A stretch of DNA of 46,165 nucleotides from Rhabdothermincola sp037478855 (GCA_037478855.1 JBBFLY010000018.1:1-46165), one strand, 5' to 3'. Positions 1 to 9,018 are shown, numbered from the stretch's first letter. Numbers and translations are program-made. The notes: generated by a model not told the origin, from the sequence alone.

Positions 1-2461
1 CCCGCCCACGCTCGATGCCCAGGCGCATGAGCTCACCCACGCCCTGCTCGTCGATCGACGCGAAGGGGTCCACCTCCAGCAGGCCCGCCTCGAGGTAGGT
101 CTCGAGCATCGGGGCCACGTCGTCACGGCTGAAGCCGAAGGTCAGCTGGGTGAGATCGTTCGTGCCGAACGAAAAGAAGTCCGCGTGCTGCGCGAGCTCA
201 TCGGCGCACAGCGCGGCGCGGGGGGTCTCGATCATCGTGCCGACCGCGATGTCCAGCTCCGCTGCACGCGCTCCCGCCACCTGGGTCAGCTCGTCGAGCA
301 CCCACTCACGGACCAGTTCGAGCTCGGCGGTTGTCGAGACCAGCGGGATCAGGATCTCCACCCGTGGGTCGCCTCCGGCATCGCGTCGTTGGAGCACCGC
401 TTCGACCAGCGCACGGACCTGCATCCGGTACAGGCCGGCCCGCAGGATGCCGAGCCGCACTCCCCGGGTGCCAAGCATCGGGTTGTGCTCCCGCCACCTC
501 ATCGCTGCGGTCAGAAGGGATTCATCCTCGACAGTGAGACGTCCTCGGGCCTGCTCCACGAGCAAGTCCTCCACGGAGGGGAGGAACTCGTGCAGGGGCG
601 GGTCCAGCAGTCGCAACGTGACCGGCAGGCCGTCCATGACCTCGAGCACCTCGAGGAGATCGGCCCGCTGCACCGACAGCAGCTCCTCGAGCGCGGCGGC
701 CTCCTGCTCAGGCCCATCGGCGAGAAGCATCCGCCGCACGACGGGGAGCCGCTCACCCAGGAACAGGTGCTCGGTCCGACACAGACCGATGCCCTCAGCG
801 CCGAACGCCCGGGCACGGACCGCGTCTTCGCGGGTGTCCGCGTTCGCGCGCACACCGAGCCGCCCGGCCCGCAGCTCGTCGGCCCACCCGAGCAGGACGT
901 CGAGCTGCGGGGGCGGTTCCCCCTCCACGAGGGTGACTGCTCCCAGGTACACCGACCCGGTCGAGCCGTCGATGGAGATGACCTCGCCTTCACGCACGGT
1001 CGTGCCATCCGCGGTGGTGAACGCGTCCTCGTGGACCGTGAGGGACTCGGCACCGCAGACCGCTGGCTTCCCCCAGCCCCTCGCCACGACCGCGGCGTGA
1101 CTCGCCAGGCCTCCCCGCGAGGTGAGGATGCCCTCCGCCACGATCATGCCGTGGACATCCTCCGGCGACGTCTCCTGACGCACCAGCACCACCCGCTCAC
1201 CCCGGTCCGCCGCGTCGGCAGCGCGGTCAGGGTCGAAGTAGGCGCGACCGACCGCTGCGCCGGGGGAGGCCGCCACACCGCCGCCGAGCAGCACGGCACT
1301 GGTCCGTTCGAGATGCGGGTGCAGCACCTCCTCGAGATGCTCGGGCCGCACCCGCAGGATCGCCTCGCTCCGAGACAGGCCGATGCGAGGATCGGTGGTG
1401 AGATCCACGGCGATGCGCAGCGCAGCGGCGCCGGTGCGCTCACCCTCGCGCACCTGGAGCATCCACAGGGTGCCGTGCTCGATGGTGAACTCGGTGTCGA
1501 GCAGGTCACGGTAGTGCCGCTCGAGACGATCGAAGATCTCGAGCAGCTGGGCGTGCTGGGAGGGAAACCGCCCCGCCATCTCGGACAGCGACAACGGCTC
1601 GCGCGCACCGTCGAGCACCTCCCGGCCTTGCGCGTTCACGAGGAAGGCACCCTGGGGCACCGCCTCCCCCGTGGAGGGGTTGCGGGTCGAGCCGACACCC
1701 GTGCCGGAGCGTTCGTCGAGGTTGCCGAACACCATGACCTGCACGTTCACCGCGGTGCCCGGGTCGTCGTCGACGCCCTCCCGCCGCCGCCGGCGCAGCG
1801 CCCCGGGCGCGTACCACGACCGGAAGACCGCCTCGATCGCGCCACGCAGCTGCACGGTCGGATCGTCTGGGAAGGGCTCGCCCGTGTGCTGCTCCACCGC
1901 CCGGCGGAGACCAGCGACGATCCCAGCCAGCGCGGACGCGGGAAGCTCCGCATCGGATCGCACACCGGCGGCCTCCCTCACCGCTGCGAGCTGGCGCTCG
2001 AAGTGCTCCCCCGGCACACCGAGCACGATCCGGCCGTACAACTCCACGAAGCGGCGGTAGCAGTCGAGGGCGAAGCGCTCGTCACCGCTCCGCTCGGCCA
2101 ACCCTTCAACACAGCGGTCGTTCAGGCCCAGGTTCAGCACCGTCTTCACGATCCCCGGCTGGGGGGACGGGGCTCCGGCGCGCACCGACAGCAGGAGCGG
2201 ATCGTCCGGGTCGCCGAGGCGCCTGCCTGTGTCCCGCTCGAGTCTCGCCACGTGTTCGGCGACGAGGGCGTCCAGCTCCGCCGACCAACCGTGCTCGGGG
2301 TAGCCCCGGCAGGCGGCCGTGGTGATCGTGAAGCCGGGCGGCACCGGCAGCCCCAGCACCGAGGTCATCTCCGCGAGGCTCGCCCCCTTCTCCCCGAGCA
2401 CGTCGGTCATCTCCCTCGGAGGCGCAGCGTGCGGGAAGTCGAACGCGAAGACCAGTGCCAT
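1..2461 (-). CDS. ppdK: Pyruvate, phosphate dikinase (3' end cut by window)
   Basis: Interconverts pyruvate + ATP + Pi and PEP + AMP + PPi in the cytoplasm. Read from ATG at 2461 the frame stays open for 820 codons to the window edge. The N-terminal ATP-grasp domain shows SVRAGAP and TVLNLGLND (usually SVRSGAxxxMPGMMDTVLNLGLND). The swivelling domain has GGLASHAAVVARGWGKP, whose phospho-histidine is residue 455, the number known for the Clostridium symbiosum enzyme. The PEP-binding barrel has FFSFGTNDLTQ near the end. The family is about 880 residues, so roughly 60 are missing, including the expected catalytic Cys near 831. AGGAG lies 6 nt before the ATG, and a TAGGCT -10 candidate lies at 2488-2493. 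The change of the Met-Pro-Gly-Met-Met stretch to Gln-Pro-Gly-Ile-Val is unusual. Identity is very secure. Confidence 0.96.
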   Translation of the reverse strand, partial: MALVFAFDFPHAAPPREMTDVLGEKGASLAEMTSVLGLPVPPGFTITTAACRGYPEHGWSAELDALVAEHVARLERDTGRRLGDPDDPLLLSVRAGAPSPQPGIVKTVLNLGLNDRCVEGLAERSGDERFALDCYRRFVELYGRIVLGVPGEHFERQLAAVREAAGVRSDAELPASALAGIVAGLRRAVEQHTGEPFPDDPTVQLRGAIEAVFRSWYAPGALRRRRREGVDDDPGTAVNVQVMVFGNLDERSGTGVGSTRNPSTGEAVPQGAFLVNAQGREVLDGAREPLSLSEMAGRFPSQHAQLLEIFDRLERHYRDLLDTEFTIEHGTLWMLQVREGERTGAAALRIAVDLTTDPRIGLSRSEAILRVRPEHLEEVLHPHLERTSAVLLGGGVAASPGAAVGRAYFDPDRAADAADRGERVVLVRQETSPEDVHGMIVAEGILTSRGGLASHAAVVARGWGKPAVCGAESLTVHEDAFTTADGTTVREGEVISIDGSTGSVYLGAVTLVEGEPPPQLDVLLGWADELRAGRLGVRANADTREDAVRARAFGAEGIGLCRTEHLFLGERLPVVRRMLLADGPEQEAAALEELLSVQRADLLEVLEVMDGLPVTLRLLDPPLHEFLPSVEDLLVEQARGRLTVEDESLLTAAMRWREHNPMLGTRGVRLGILRAGLYRMQVRALVEAVLQRRDAGGDPRVEILIPLVSTTAELELVREWVLDELTQVAGARAAELDIAVGTMIETPRAALCADELAQHADFFSFGTNDLTQLTFGFSRDDVAPMLETYLEAGLLEVDPFASIDEQGVGELMRLGIERGR

Positions 2462-2552
2462 GTCAGCTCCTGCAGGGGTCGCCCCGGAGCCTACCGACCG
2501 ACCCCGGAGCGGGCCGAGGTCGCAGCAGATCGTGGATCGGCGCAGGATCTGC

Positions 2553-3902
2553 TCAGCGGAGCCGGTCGCGCAGGTACTCGACCAGCCGGTCGATGGCCAC
2601 CCGGTCCTGTCGCATCGAGTCCCGCTCGCGGACCGTGACGGCACGGTCCTCGAGGGTCTCGAAGTCGACCGTGACGCAGAACGGCGTGCCCAGCTCGTCC
2701 TGGCGGCGATACCGACGACCGATCGCCTGCGTCTCGTCGTAGTCACACATGAACTCGGGCTGCAGGAGAGCGAGGACCTCGCGGGCCACCGGGGTGAGGG
2801 TGTCCTTCTTCGACAGCGGCAGCACCGCCACCTTGTAGGGCGCGAGCCGGTGGTGGAGACGCAACACGGTGCGCAGCTCGCCGCGCACCAGCTCCTCGTC
2901 GTAGGCGGCGAGCAGGAACGCCATCATCGTTCGGGTGGCGCCGGCCGCCGGCTCGATCACGTGGGGGACGTAGCGGGTGTTGGTCACCGGGTCGAAGTAG
3001 TCGAGCCGCTGCCCCGAGTGCTTGGCGTGCTGGGTGAGGTCGTAGTCGCCACGGTTGGCGATGCCCTCGAGCTCGTCCCACCCCCAGGGGAACAGGAACT
3101 CGACGTCGGAGGTGCCGCTCGAGTAGTGGCTGAGCTCGTCCGGCTCGTGGGCGCGCAACCGCAGCTTCTCCGCGGGGATGCCGAGGTCGAGGTACCACTG
3201 CAGGCGCTCCTGGCACCAGTACTCGTACCACTTGGGTGCCTCCTCGGGCGGTACGAAGTACTCCATCTCCATCTGCTCGAACTCCCGGGTGCGGAACACG
3301 AAGTTCCCCGGGGTGATCTCGTTGCGGAACGACTTGCCCACCTGCGCGATGCCGAACGGTGGCCGCTTGCGACTCGTCTGCAGCACCTGCAGGAAGTCGA
3401 CGAACATGCCCTGCGCGGTCTCCGGTCGCAGGTACACCTCCGCCGCCGACTCCTCCACCGGACCGGCGTAGGTCTTGAACATGAGGTTGAACTGGCGGGC
3501 TTCGGTGAACGAGCCCCGGGCACCGCAGTTCGGGCAGACCTCGGGGTCCTCGAGCTTGTCGAGGCGGAACCGCTCCTTGCAGTTCCTGCAGTCCACCAAC
3601 GGGTCGGTGAAGTTCGCCAGGTGACCGGACGCCTCCCAGATCGCCGGTGGCGACAGGATGGCGGCGTCGATGCCCACCACGTCGTCGCGCAACTGCACCA
3701 TCGACCGCCACCAGGCGTCCTTCACGTTGCGCAGGATGAGCACGCCGACGGGCCCGTAGTCGTAGGTCGACCGGAAGCCGCCGTAGATCTCGGCCGACGG
3801 GAAGACGAACCCCCTGCGCTTGCAGAGGCTGACGATCTTCTCCATCAGGGTGGCGTCGTTCGGCACCTCGACCGGGACAGGCGTGTCGACAGCATCGGAC
3901 AT
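2553..3902 (-). CDS. glyS: Glycyl-tRNA synthetase (alpha2 type)
   Basis: Class II synthetase that charges tRNA-Gly in the cytoplasm; the eukaryote/actinobacteria-like homodimeric type of about 450-460 residues (449 here). Visible features are the N-terminal LCKRRGFVFPSAEIYGG, motif 1 YDYGPVGVLILRNVK, a zinc-type cluster CRNCKERFRLD...CPNCGARG, motif 2 FRNEITPGNFVFRTREFEQME, and a C-terminal anticodon-binding domain (PYKVAVLPLSKKD). The reading frame continues upstream of 3902, but the conserved N-terminus and a TAGGCT box 8 nt before the ATG favour this start and a leaderless transcript. It is transcribed divergently from the RDD gene. Confidence 0.97.
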   Translation of the reverse strand: MSDAVDTPVPVEVPNDATLMEKIVSLCKRRGFVFPSAEIYGGFRSTYDYGPVGVLILRNVKDAWWRSMVQLRDDVVGIDAAILSPPAIWEASGHLANFTDPLVDCRNCKERFRLDKLEDPEVCPNCGARGSFTEARQFNLMFKTYAGPVEESAAEVYLRPETAQGMFVDFLQVLQTSRKRPPFGIAQVGKSFRNEITPGNFVFRTREFEQMEMEYFVPPEEAPKWYEYWCQERLQWYLDLGIPAEKLRLRAHEPDELSHYSSGTSDVEFLFPWGWDELEGIANRGDYDLTQHAKHSGQRLDYFDPVTNTRYVPHVIEPAAGATRTMMAFLLAAYDEELVRGELRTVLRLHHRLAPYKVAVLPLSKKDTLTPVAREVLALLQPEFMCDYDETQAIGRRYRRQDELGTPFCVTVDFETLEDRAVTVRERDSMRQDRVAIDRLVEYLRDRLR

Positions 3903-3910
3903 GGGCGTCG

Positions 3911-3916
3911 AGCCTA
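3911..3916 (-). promoter_or_regulatory. -10 box of glyS, leaderless geometry
   Basis: On the minus strand TAGGCT (TAnnnT) ends 8 nt before the glyS ATG. Transcription would start at or within a few bases of the start codon. No Shine-Dalgarno sequence lies between them and no clear -35 is visible. Confidence 0.55.
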
Positions 3917-4037
3917 GTTGCGGCCATCGCGACCCCCTGCCCGCAGATCCCGGCACCGCGAAGCGCGTTGGGCAACAATGTCGACCCGAGGTGGGCGAGC
4001 CGCCCGCCTGAACCCGCCGGAGCGAGGAGGATGCGCC

Positions 4038-5111
4038 GTGACGAGCTACCTGCCCGGAGGTGACCCCACGTCGGTCGGCGGCCGTCGCATCGTCGCCTAC
4101 CTGATCGACTGGGTGCTCTTCATCTCCATCATCCCCGCGATCCTCTTCTTCGCGACCGCCGACCTGACCAGGTACACCGACGGCCCCACCTGCACGAACC
4201 TCCGGCGCTCGGGTGAGATCGACGTCACCTACTTCTGCAGGCGGGTGGAGAGCACCGACGCCAGCGGTGCGAAGACGTATGACACGATCGTCATGCGGAA
4301 GCGGTCGTTGCTGATCCCGAACGCCGTCGGCGGCGGCTACCTCGTCCTCGTGCTGTGGCTGACGCAGGGGCTCACCGGCGCGACCCTCGGCAAGGCGGTG
4401 GTCGGCATCCGGACCGTGCGTCCGGACGGCAGACCGCCCGGGCTCGGCAGGCAGCTCATCCGTGGCGTCGCGGGCGTCGTCGATGCCCTGCCCTTCTGTC
4501 TGATGCCACTGGTGCCCGTGGTCGGCCTGATCACCATGTTCGTCACCAAGGGCCATCGCCGGGTCGGCGACCTGGCGGCGGGCACCTACGTGGTGCGCGC
4601 CTCGGCGGCGGGGTCGCCCATCGTGATCCCCGGTGCCACCAGCCCTGCCGGGCCCACGATGGTGGCGCCAGCCGTGGGTACGCCTCCCCAGGGGCCGGTC
4701 ACCGACCCCGGCGCGCCTCCGACCCCCGGGTTTGCACCCACACCTCCCCCACCTCCGGGCGGCGGCGTGACCCCTCCCCCACCTCCGGGCGGCATGACCC
4801 CTCCCCCACCTCCGGGCGGCATGACCCCTCCCCCACCTCCGGGGAGCGTCGCGACGTCAGCACCGGGCCCACAGCCCGGCTTCGCCCCACCGGGCGGCAC
4901 AAACCCCGAGCCACCCGCCGGGCCAGCCACAGCCGATGCAACACCCACCGCGACGGGCAGCGATCCGAGCGCGACGAGCCCGATGCCCCAACCGGGGGTG
5001 ACGGGGCCGCAGTGGGATCCTCAGCGCAACGCCTACGTTCAGTGGGATCCGACCGAGCAGCGCTGGCTGACCTACGACGACACCACGGGAACCTGGAAGC
5101 CGCTCGACTGA
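4038..5111 (+). CDS. RDD-family membrane protein with proline-rich repeats
   Basis: A 357-residue protein. The N-terminal third is an RDD domain: VGGRRIVAYLIDWVLF carries the Arg-Asp signature, and several hydrophobic helices follow (about residues 20-40, 100-120, 150-175), ending with KGHRRVGDLAAGTYVV. RDD proteins are poorly characterised inner-membrane proteins, some linked to ion transport. From about residue 195 the sequence is Pro/Gly-rich, with near-identical TPPPPPGGM repeats. The C-terminus carries two QWDP-type units (QWDPQRNAYV, QWDPTEQRWL), perhaps a small Trp-rich binding module. GTG at 4038 follows GGAGCGAGGAGG and begins just before the RDD domain, so the longer in-frame extension from 3918 was not used. 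Function unknown. Confidence 0.85.
   Translation: MTSYLPGGDPTSVGGRRIVAYLIDWVLFISIIPAILFFATADLTRYTDGPTCTNLRRSGEIDVTYFCRRVESTDASGAKTYDTIVMRKRSLLIPNAVGGGYLVLVLWLTQGLTGATLGKAVVGIRTVRPDGRPPGLGRQLIRGVAGVVDALPFCLMPLVPVVGLITMFVTKGHRRVGDLAAGTYVVRASAAGSPIVIPGATSPAGPTMVAPAVGTPPQGPVTDPGAPPTPGFAPTPPPPPGGGVTPPPPPGGMTPPPPPGGMTPPPPPGSVATSAPGPQPGFAPPGGTNPEPPAGPATADATPTATGSDPSATSPMPQPGVTGPQWDPQRNAYVQWDPTEQRWLTYDDTTGTWKPLD
4742..4846 (+). repeat. Tandem 27-bp proline-codon repeat
   Basis: Four near-identical units of CCTCCCCCACCTCCGGGCGG spaced about 27-30 bp, encoding PPPPPGG(G/M)xT in the RDD protein. The third-position identity between units suggests recent slippage or unequal crossover. Confidence 0.85.
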
Positions 5112-5178
5112 GCAGCGTCCGACACCCGCCCGAGGGGCGCGGCCGCCGGGCCCGTGGCCCGCATCCGTCGTGGCCAGC

Positions 5179-5895
5179 TCAGGCCCGGTCGAGCAGGCTG
5201 ATGGAGCGCAACCGCCGCTCAAGGTGATGCTCGAGCGCCCGGGTGGCGAGGTGCTGCACCTCGTGTGTGGCAACCGACAGGCGGGCTGCGAGCGCCGCGC
5301 CGAGCTGGCCGCCGAGCACCTGCTGCAGCAGCACCACCGCTGCCGCCGTCACGGCCTGACCGCGCCGGCAGCCCTGACAGAGCAGCCCGCCCTCGTCCAG
5401 GTCGAAGGCCACCAACGGACCGTCGACCCCGCACCTCGCGCAGTGCTCGACCACCGGCCGGTAGCCCTCGAGCGCCAGCACCTTCAGGAAGAACGCCGGC
5501 ACGACGAGCGGCGAGTCCTGAGCAGCGAGCGAGCGCAGCGCGCCGAGCAGCATCTGGTAGAGCTGCGGGTTGGCCTCCCCATCCTGGGCCAGCTGATCGA
5601 CCGCCTCGAGCATGGCCGACGCCTTGGCGATGCGGTCGAGGTCGTCGCGGATCGAGCGGAAGTGATCGATCGACTCGGCCTGGGTGACGATGTCGAGCTC
5701 ACGTCCCGCATAGAGCTGCACGGCGACGTGGCTGGTGGGCTCCAGCCGTGCACCGAACCGGCTCTTGGTCTTGCGTACCCCCTTGGCGACCGCGCGCACC
5801 TTGCCCCGGCTCCGGGTCATGAGCACGACGATGCGATCGGCCTCACCCAACTTGTAGGTGCGCAGCACCACCGCGCTGTCACGGTAGAGGTTCAC
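5179..5895 (-). CDS. recO: DNA repair protein RecO
   Basis: Recombination mediator that works with RecR/RecF to load RecA on gapped DNA. The 238-residue product has the expected N-terminal OB fold (SAVVLRTYKLGEADRIVVL, then RGKVRAVAKGVRK) followed by a helical domain with a zinc site, CARC ... CQGC, at about residues 152-180. GTG start at 5895. It lies 13 bp downstream of uppS on the same strand, so the two are probably co-transcribed. It converges with the RDD gene across a 67-bp gap holding a short GGGCC-CGT-GGCCC hairpin without a T run. Confidence 0.95.
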   Translation of the reverse strand: MNLYRDSAVVLRTYKLGEADRIVVLMTRSRGKVRAVAKGVRKTKSRFGARLEPTSHVAVQLYAGRELDIVTQAESIDHFRSIRDDLDRIAKASAMLEAVDQLAQDGEANPQLYQMLLGALRSLAAQDSPLVVPAFFLKVLALEGYRPVVEHCARCGVDGPLVAFDLDEGGLLCQGCRRGQAVTAAAVVLLQQVLGGQLGAALAARLSVATHEVQHLATRALEHHLERRLRSISLLDRA

Positions 5896-5908
5896 GTCGC
5901 CGCTCCGG

Positions 5909-6634
5909 TCACGTCACCGCCTCGATGCCCCCAAACCGGCGCTCCCGACGCTGGTACTCGCGCACCGCCTCGAACAGGTGCTCACGACGGAAGTCCGGCC
6001 AGAGCACATCGGTGAACACCAGCTCGCTGTAGGCGATCTCCCACAGCAGGTAGTTCGAGATCCGGTACTCGCCAGACGTGCGGATCATCAGGTCCGGATC
6101 AGGCATCTCCGGGTCGTAGAGGTGGCGGCGGATCGTGCGCTCGTCGATCTTGTCGGCCGGCACGCCCTCGGCGACGATCGCCCGCACCGCGTCAACGATC
6201 TCAGCCCGGCCGCCGTAGTTGAAGGCGATGGTGAACGTCATGGTGCGGTTGTTGCGGGTGAGCTCGACCGACTCGTCCATCCGCCGGATCAACCGGCGCG
6301 GCACGCGCCAGTCGCGACGCCCCACGAAGCGCATCCGCACACCGCGCTCGTGCATCTCATCCCGTCGGCGCACGAGCAGCGACTCGTTGAACCTCATGAG
6401 GTAGCGAACCTCGTCCGCGGGGCGCTTCCAGTTCTCCGTGGAGAAGGCGTAGACGGTGAGCCACTGGATGCCGAGCTGCAGGGCCCCCTCCACCGTGTCG
6501 AACAGCGCCTCCTCGCCCGCGGCATGACCCTCCGTGCGCTTGAGCCCCCGCCGCTGCGCCCACCGGCCGTTCCCATCCATCACGATCGCGACGTGCGTAG
6601 GGATCGCGCCTGCATCGATGCCGGGAACGTCCAC
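5909..6634 (-). CDS. uppS: Isoprenyl (undecaprenyl) diphosphate synthase
   Basis: Cis-prenyltransferase that condenses IPP onto an allylic diphosphate to make the polyprenyl carrier for peptidoglycan and surface glycans. Signatures present are VAIVMDGNGRWAQRRG (catalytic Asp about residue 20), YAFSTENWKRP, FNYGGRAEI, and the C-terminal PDPDLMIRTSGEYRISNYLLWEIAYSE. Length is 241 residues, normal for the family. GTG at 6634 was chosen because TATCGT lies 6 nt upstream (leaderless geometry); an in-frame GTG at 6664 is the alternative. Chain length of the product cannot be read from sequence. The product would be the lipid carrier used by the glycan locus at 38-46 kb. Confidence 0.93.
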   Translation of the reverse strand: MDVPGIDAGAIPTHVAIVMDGNGRWAQRRGLKRTEGHAAGEEALFDTVEGALQLGIQWLTVYAFSTENWKRPADEVRYLMRFNESLLVRRRDEMHERGVRMRFVGRRDWRVPRRLIRRMDESVELTRNNRTMTFTIAFNYGGRAEIVDAVRAIVAEGVPADKIDERTIRRHLYDPEMPDPDLMIRTSGEYRISNYLLWEIAYSELVFTDVLWPDFRREHLFEAVREYQRRERRFGGIEAVT

Positions 6635-6640
6635 GCGGGC

Positions 6641-6646
6641 ACGATA
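6641..6646 (-). promoter_or_regulatory. -10 box of uppS, leaderless geometry
   Basis: TATCGT on the minus strand ends 6 nt before GTG 6634, and there is no Shine-Dalgarno sequence in the gap. If real, this box rules out the longer uppS start at 6664. Confidence 0.45.
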
Positions 6647-6716
6647 GCCCCACGTCCCGAGCACCCCTGCATCCGCTCGTGACGCCGCGAACCGCGCACG
6701 CGCGACGATCTCCGCG

Positions 6717-8630
6717 ATGTCGCGATCGATCGAGGAGGTGCTGATCCGGATCGCCGGGGCGCTCCCCGGCGGCGAGCATCGTCCGGGTCAGCTGGAGATG
6801 GCTCGGGCCGTGGCCGGGGCGATCACCGCCGAACGACACCTGATCGTCCAAGCGGGCACGGGCACCGGCAAGTCGCTTGCCTACCTCATACCGGCGATCG
6901 AGAGCGGACATCGGGTGGTGGTCGCCACCGCGACCCGGGCGCTCCAGGACCAGCTGGCGACCCGGGACCTACCCTACCTCGCCGAGCACCTCGATCGACC
7001 GTTCAGCTTCGCGGTCTTGAAGGGGCGGGCCAACTACCTCTGTGTTCAGCGCCTGACCGAGGTCACCGCAACGCGCAGAGGGACGCACCAACAGAGGCTC
7101 GAAGGGCTCGGCGGACCCGACGCCGACCTCCCGAAGCAGGAGGTGGCCCGCCTAGCAGCCTGGGCCGGGCGGACGGCCACGGGTGACCGGTCGGAGCTCG
7201 ACTGGGAGCCCTCCGCGAGGGTGTGGGGAGCGCTCAGCGTCGGCCCCCACGAGTGCCCGGGCGCCGGTCGCTGTCCGAGCGGCGACCGGTGCTTCGGCGA
7301 GCGGGCCCGCGCCGCCGCCTCCGAGGCCCGGGTCGTGGTCGTCAACACCCACCTGTACGGTCTGCACCTGGCCAGCGGCGGAGCGGTGCTACCGGACCAC
7401 GACGTGGTGATCATCGACGAGGCGCACCAGCTCGAAGACACCATCTCCGCCACCGCCGGGCTCGAGCTGACCGCGGGTCGGTTCAGCGCACTGGCTCGGA
7501 TGGTGCAGGCGATCGTCGACGACGACCAGCTCGTCGCCGACCTGGTCGGCGCCGGTGACCGGCTTCGCAGCGCGCTCGCCGGCCACATCGGCCGCCGCCT
7601 CCGGGGCGCCGTCGATCCCGATCTGGCCGACGCACTGATCCTCGCCCGCGGGCGGCTCGACCGGGCCCTCGATGCGCTGCGGAGCGTCGACGATGCGGCC
7701 TCCGAGCACGTCGCCGCCCGCAAGCAACGAGCCGTGACGGCCACCGATTCGCTGATCGACGACCTGACAGGGGCGCTGTCGGTCCCGCCGGGCGACGTGG
7801 CCTGGGTCGAGGGCGACGTGCACGCGCCGGTGCTCAAGGTCGCGCCGATCGACGTGGGAGAGGTGCTGCGCACCAGCCTCTGGGAGCGGACCACGGTCGT
7901 GCTGACCAGCGCGACCATCCCCACCGGGCTGGCTGGGCGCATCGGACTCGCTCCCGGCACCTACGACGAGCTCGACGTGGGCAGCCCCTTCGACTACGGC
8001 GAGCAGGCCCTGCTCTACTGCGCCGCTGACCTGCCCGACCCCCGCTCCCCTGCGTTCGACGCCGCCGCCCACGAGGAGCTGGCCGCACTGATCGAGGCTG
8101 CGGGTGGCCGCACCCTCGCCCTGTTCACCAGCTACCGGGCCATGCACGCGGCGGTCGACGCCCTGCGGACCCGGCTCGACCATCCGCTGCTGATGCAGGA
8201 CGAGCTCCCGAAACCGCGATTGGTGGAGCGCTTCACCGCCGAGCCGGCGACCTGCCTGTTCGCCACGATGGGGTTCTGGCAGGGCATCGACGTCCCCGGA
8301 CCTTCGCTCAGCCTGGTCACGATCGACCGCATACCGTTCCCTCGTCCTGACGAACCGCTGCTGCAGGCCAGACGGGAACGGGCCCGGGCCGACGCGTTCC
8401 GCACCGTTGACCTGCCGCGGGCGGTCACGCTGCTCGCTCAGGGCGTCGGGCGGCTGATCCGGTCACGCCGGGACCGCGGCGTGGTGGCGGTGCTCGACCC
8501 GCGGTTGGCCACCAACCCGCGCTACCGGTGGGACATCATCCGGGCGCTGCCTCCGATGCGACGCACCCGCGACCGCGAGGAGGCGGCGCGCTTCTTGCGC
8601 AGCCTCGCGACGGCCACCCGCGACAGCTGA
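6717..8630 (+). CDS. dinG: DinG/XPD-family ATP-dependent DNA helicase
   Basis: Superfamily 2 5'-3' helicase of 637 residues. Walker A is GTGTGKS at 47-53, and the DEAH box is VVIIDEAHQLED near residue 228. Four cysteines typical of the XPD/DinG Fe-S cluster lie between these motifs: one in YLCVQRL, then CPGAGRC and CFGERAR. Motif VI lies near the C-terminus in LAQGVGRLIRS. No exonuclease domain is fused, unlike the DnaQ-DinG forms in some Firmicutes. It is divergent from uppS with an 82-bp gap. ATG at 6717 lacks a clear Shine-Dalgarno sequence but fits the family N-terminus. The likely role is clearing R-loops or structured DNA. Confidence 0.93.
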   Translation: MSRSIEEVLIRIAGALPGGEHRPGQLEMARAVAGAITAERHLIVQAGTGTGKSLAYLIPAIESGHRVVVATATRALQDQLATRDLPYLAEHLDRPFSFAVLKGRANYLCVQRLTEVTATRRGTHQQRLEGLGGPDADLPKQEVARLAAWAGRTATGDRSELDWEPSARVWGALSVGPHECPGAGRCPSGDRCFGERARAAASEARVVVVNTHLYGLHLASGGAVLPDHDVVIIDEAHQLEDTISATAGLELTAGRFSALARMVQAIVDDDQLVADLVGAGDRLRSALAGHIGRRLRGAVDPDLADALILARGRLDRALDALRSVDDAASEHVAARKQRAVTATDSLIDDLTGALSVPPGDVAWVEGDVHAPVLKVAPIDVGEVLRTSLWERTTVVLTSATIPTGLAGRIGLAPGTYDELDVGSPFDYGEQALLYCAADLPDPRSPAFDAAAHEELAALIEAAGGRTLALFTSYRAMHAAVDALRTRLDHPLLMQDELPKPRLVERFTAEPATCLFATMGFWQGIDVPGPSLSLVTIDRIPFPRPDEPLLQARRERARADAFRTVDLPRAVTLLAQGVGRLIRSRRDRGVVAVLDPRLATNPRYRWDIIRALPPMRRTRDREEAARFLRSLATATRDS

Positions 8631-8659
8631 CCACAGCGGGACCGGGGGAAGCAGACGGG

Positions 8660-8887
8660 TCAGACGCGGCTGCGACGACGACGCTGAGCGTCGATGCGTC
8701 GAGCGCTCTTCACGACGTCGTCCCAGCGGGGGTGTCCGCCCGCGTCGGGAGGGTTCTCGGCCATGTCCGTCGCAAGGGCCTCGAGCAGCCCCGAGAGGCT
8801 GACCCCCGACTCCTCGGCAACCCGGTGCCAGGTGTCGTGGCTCTCTGCAGTCAGATAGGCATGGATGGCACGGCGTTCGTCAGGCAT
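8660..8887 (-). CDS. Small hypothetical protein, RHH-like N-terminus
   Basis: A 75-residue protein. The N-terminal half reads ERRAIHAYLTAESHDTWH followed by EESGVSLSGLLEALATDM, resembling the strand-helix-helix layout of ribbon-helix-helix proteins. The tail is basic (DAQRRRRSRV). A DNA-binding or antitoxin-like role is possible, but no toxin partner is adjacent. A TAGCTT box 7 nt before the ATG supports expression from a leaderless transcript. It converges with dinG across 29 bp. Confidence 0.65.
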   Translation of the reverse strand: MPDERRAIHAYLTAESHDTWHRVAEESGVSLSGLLEALATDMAENPPDAGGHPRWDDVVKSARRIDAQRRRRSRV

Positions 8888-8894
8888 GAGTCCG

Positions 8895-8900
8895 AAGCTA
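8895..8900 (-). promoter_or_regulatory. -10 box of the small gene at 8887, leaderless geometry
   Basis: TAGCTT on the minus strand ends 7 nt before the ATG at 8887. No ribosome-binding site lies between. Confidence 0.5.
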
Positions 8901-9018
8901 GAGGTATGTCACTGCAGAAGACTGCAGGGAGCGTTGCGACTACACGTCAAACTACTCCTTCGGAGGGGGGAGGTGTCGAATCCGGCGCTCGTTGCGCGTG
9001 ACACGACGGGTAACGCCG

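Noticed and set aside
185..2638. 817-codon open frame on the plus strand
   Set aside because: It is antisense to ppdK, whose frame carries clear catalytic motifs; the product is low-complexity Arg/His/Gly-rich, typical of a shadow frame in GC-rich DNA.
2319..3917. 532-codon open frame on the plus strand
   Set aside because: Antisense to glyS with no recognisable domain.
4742..4846. CRISPR-like repeats
   Set aside because: The units are contiguous, in frame and encode a proline tract; there are no spacers and no cas genes.
5112..5178. Rho-independent terminator between the RDD gene and recO
   Set aside because: Only a 5-bp stem without a T tract; too weak to list as a feature.
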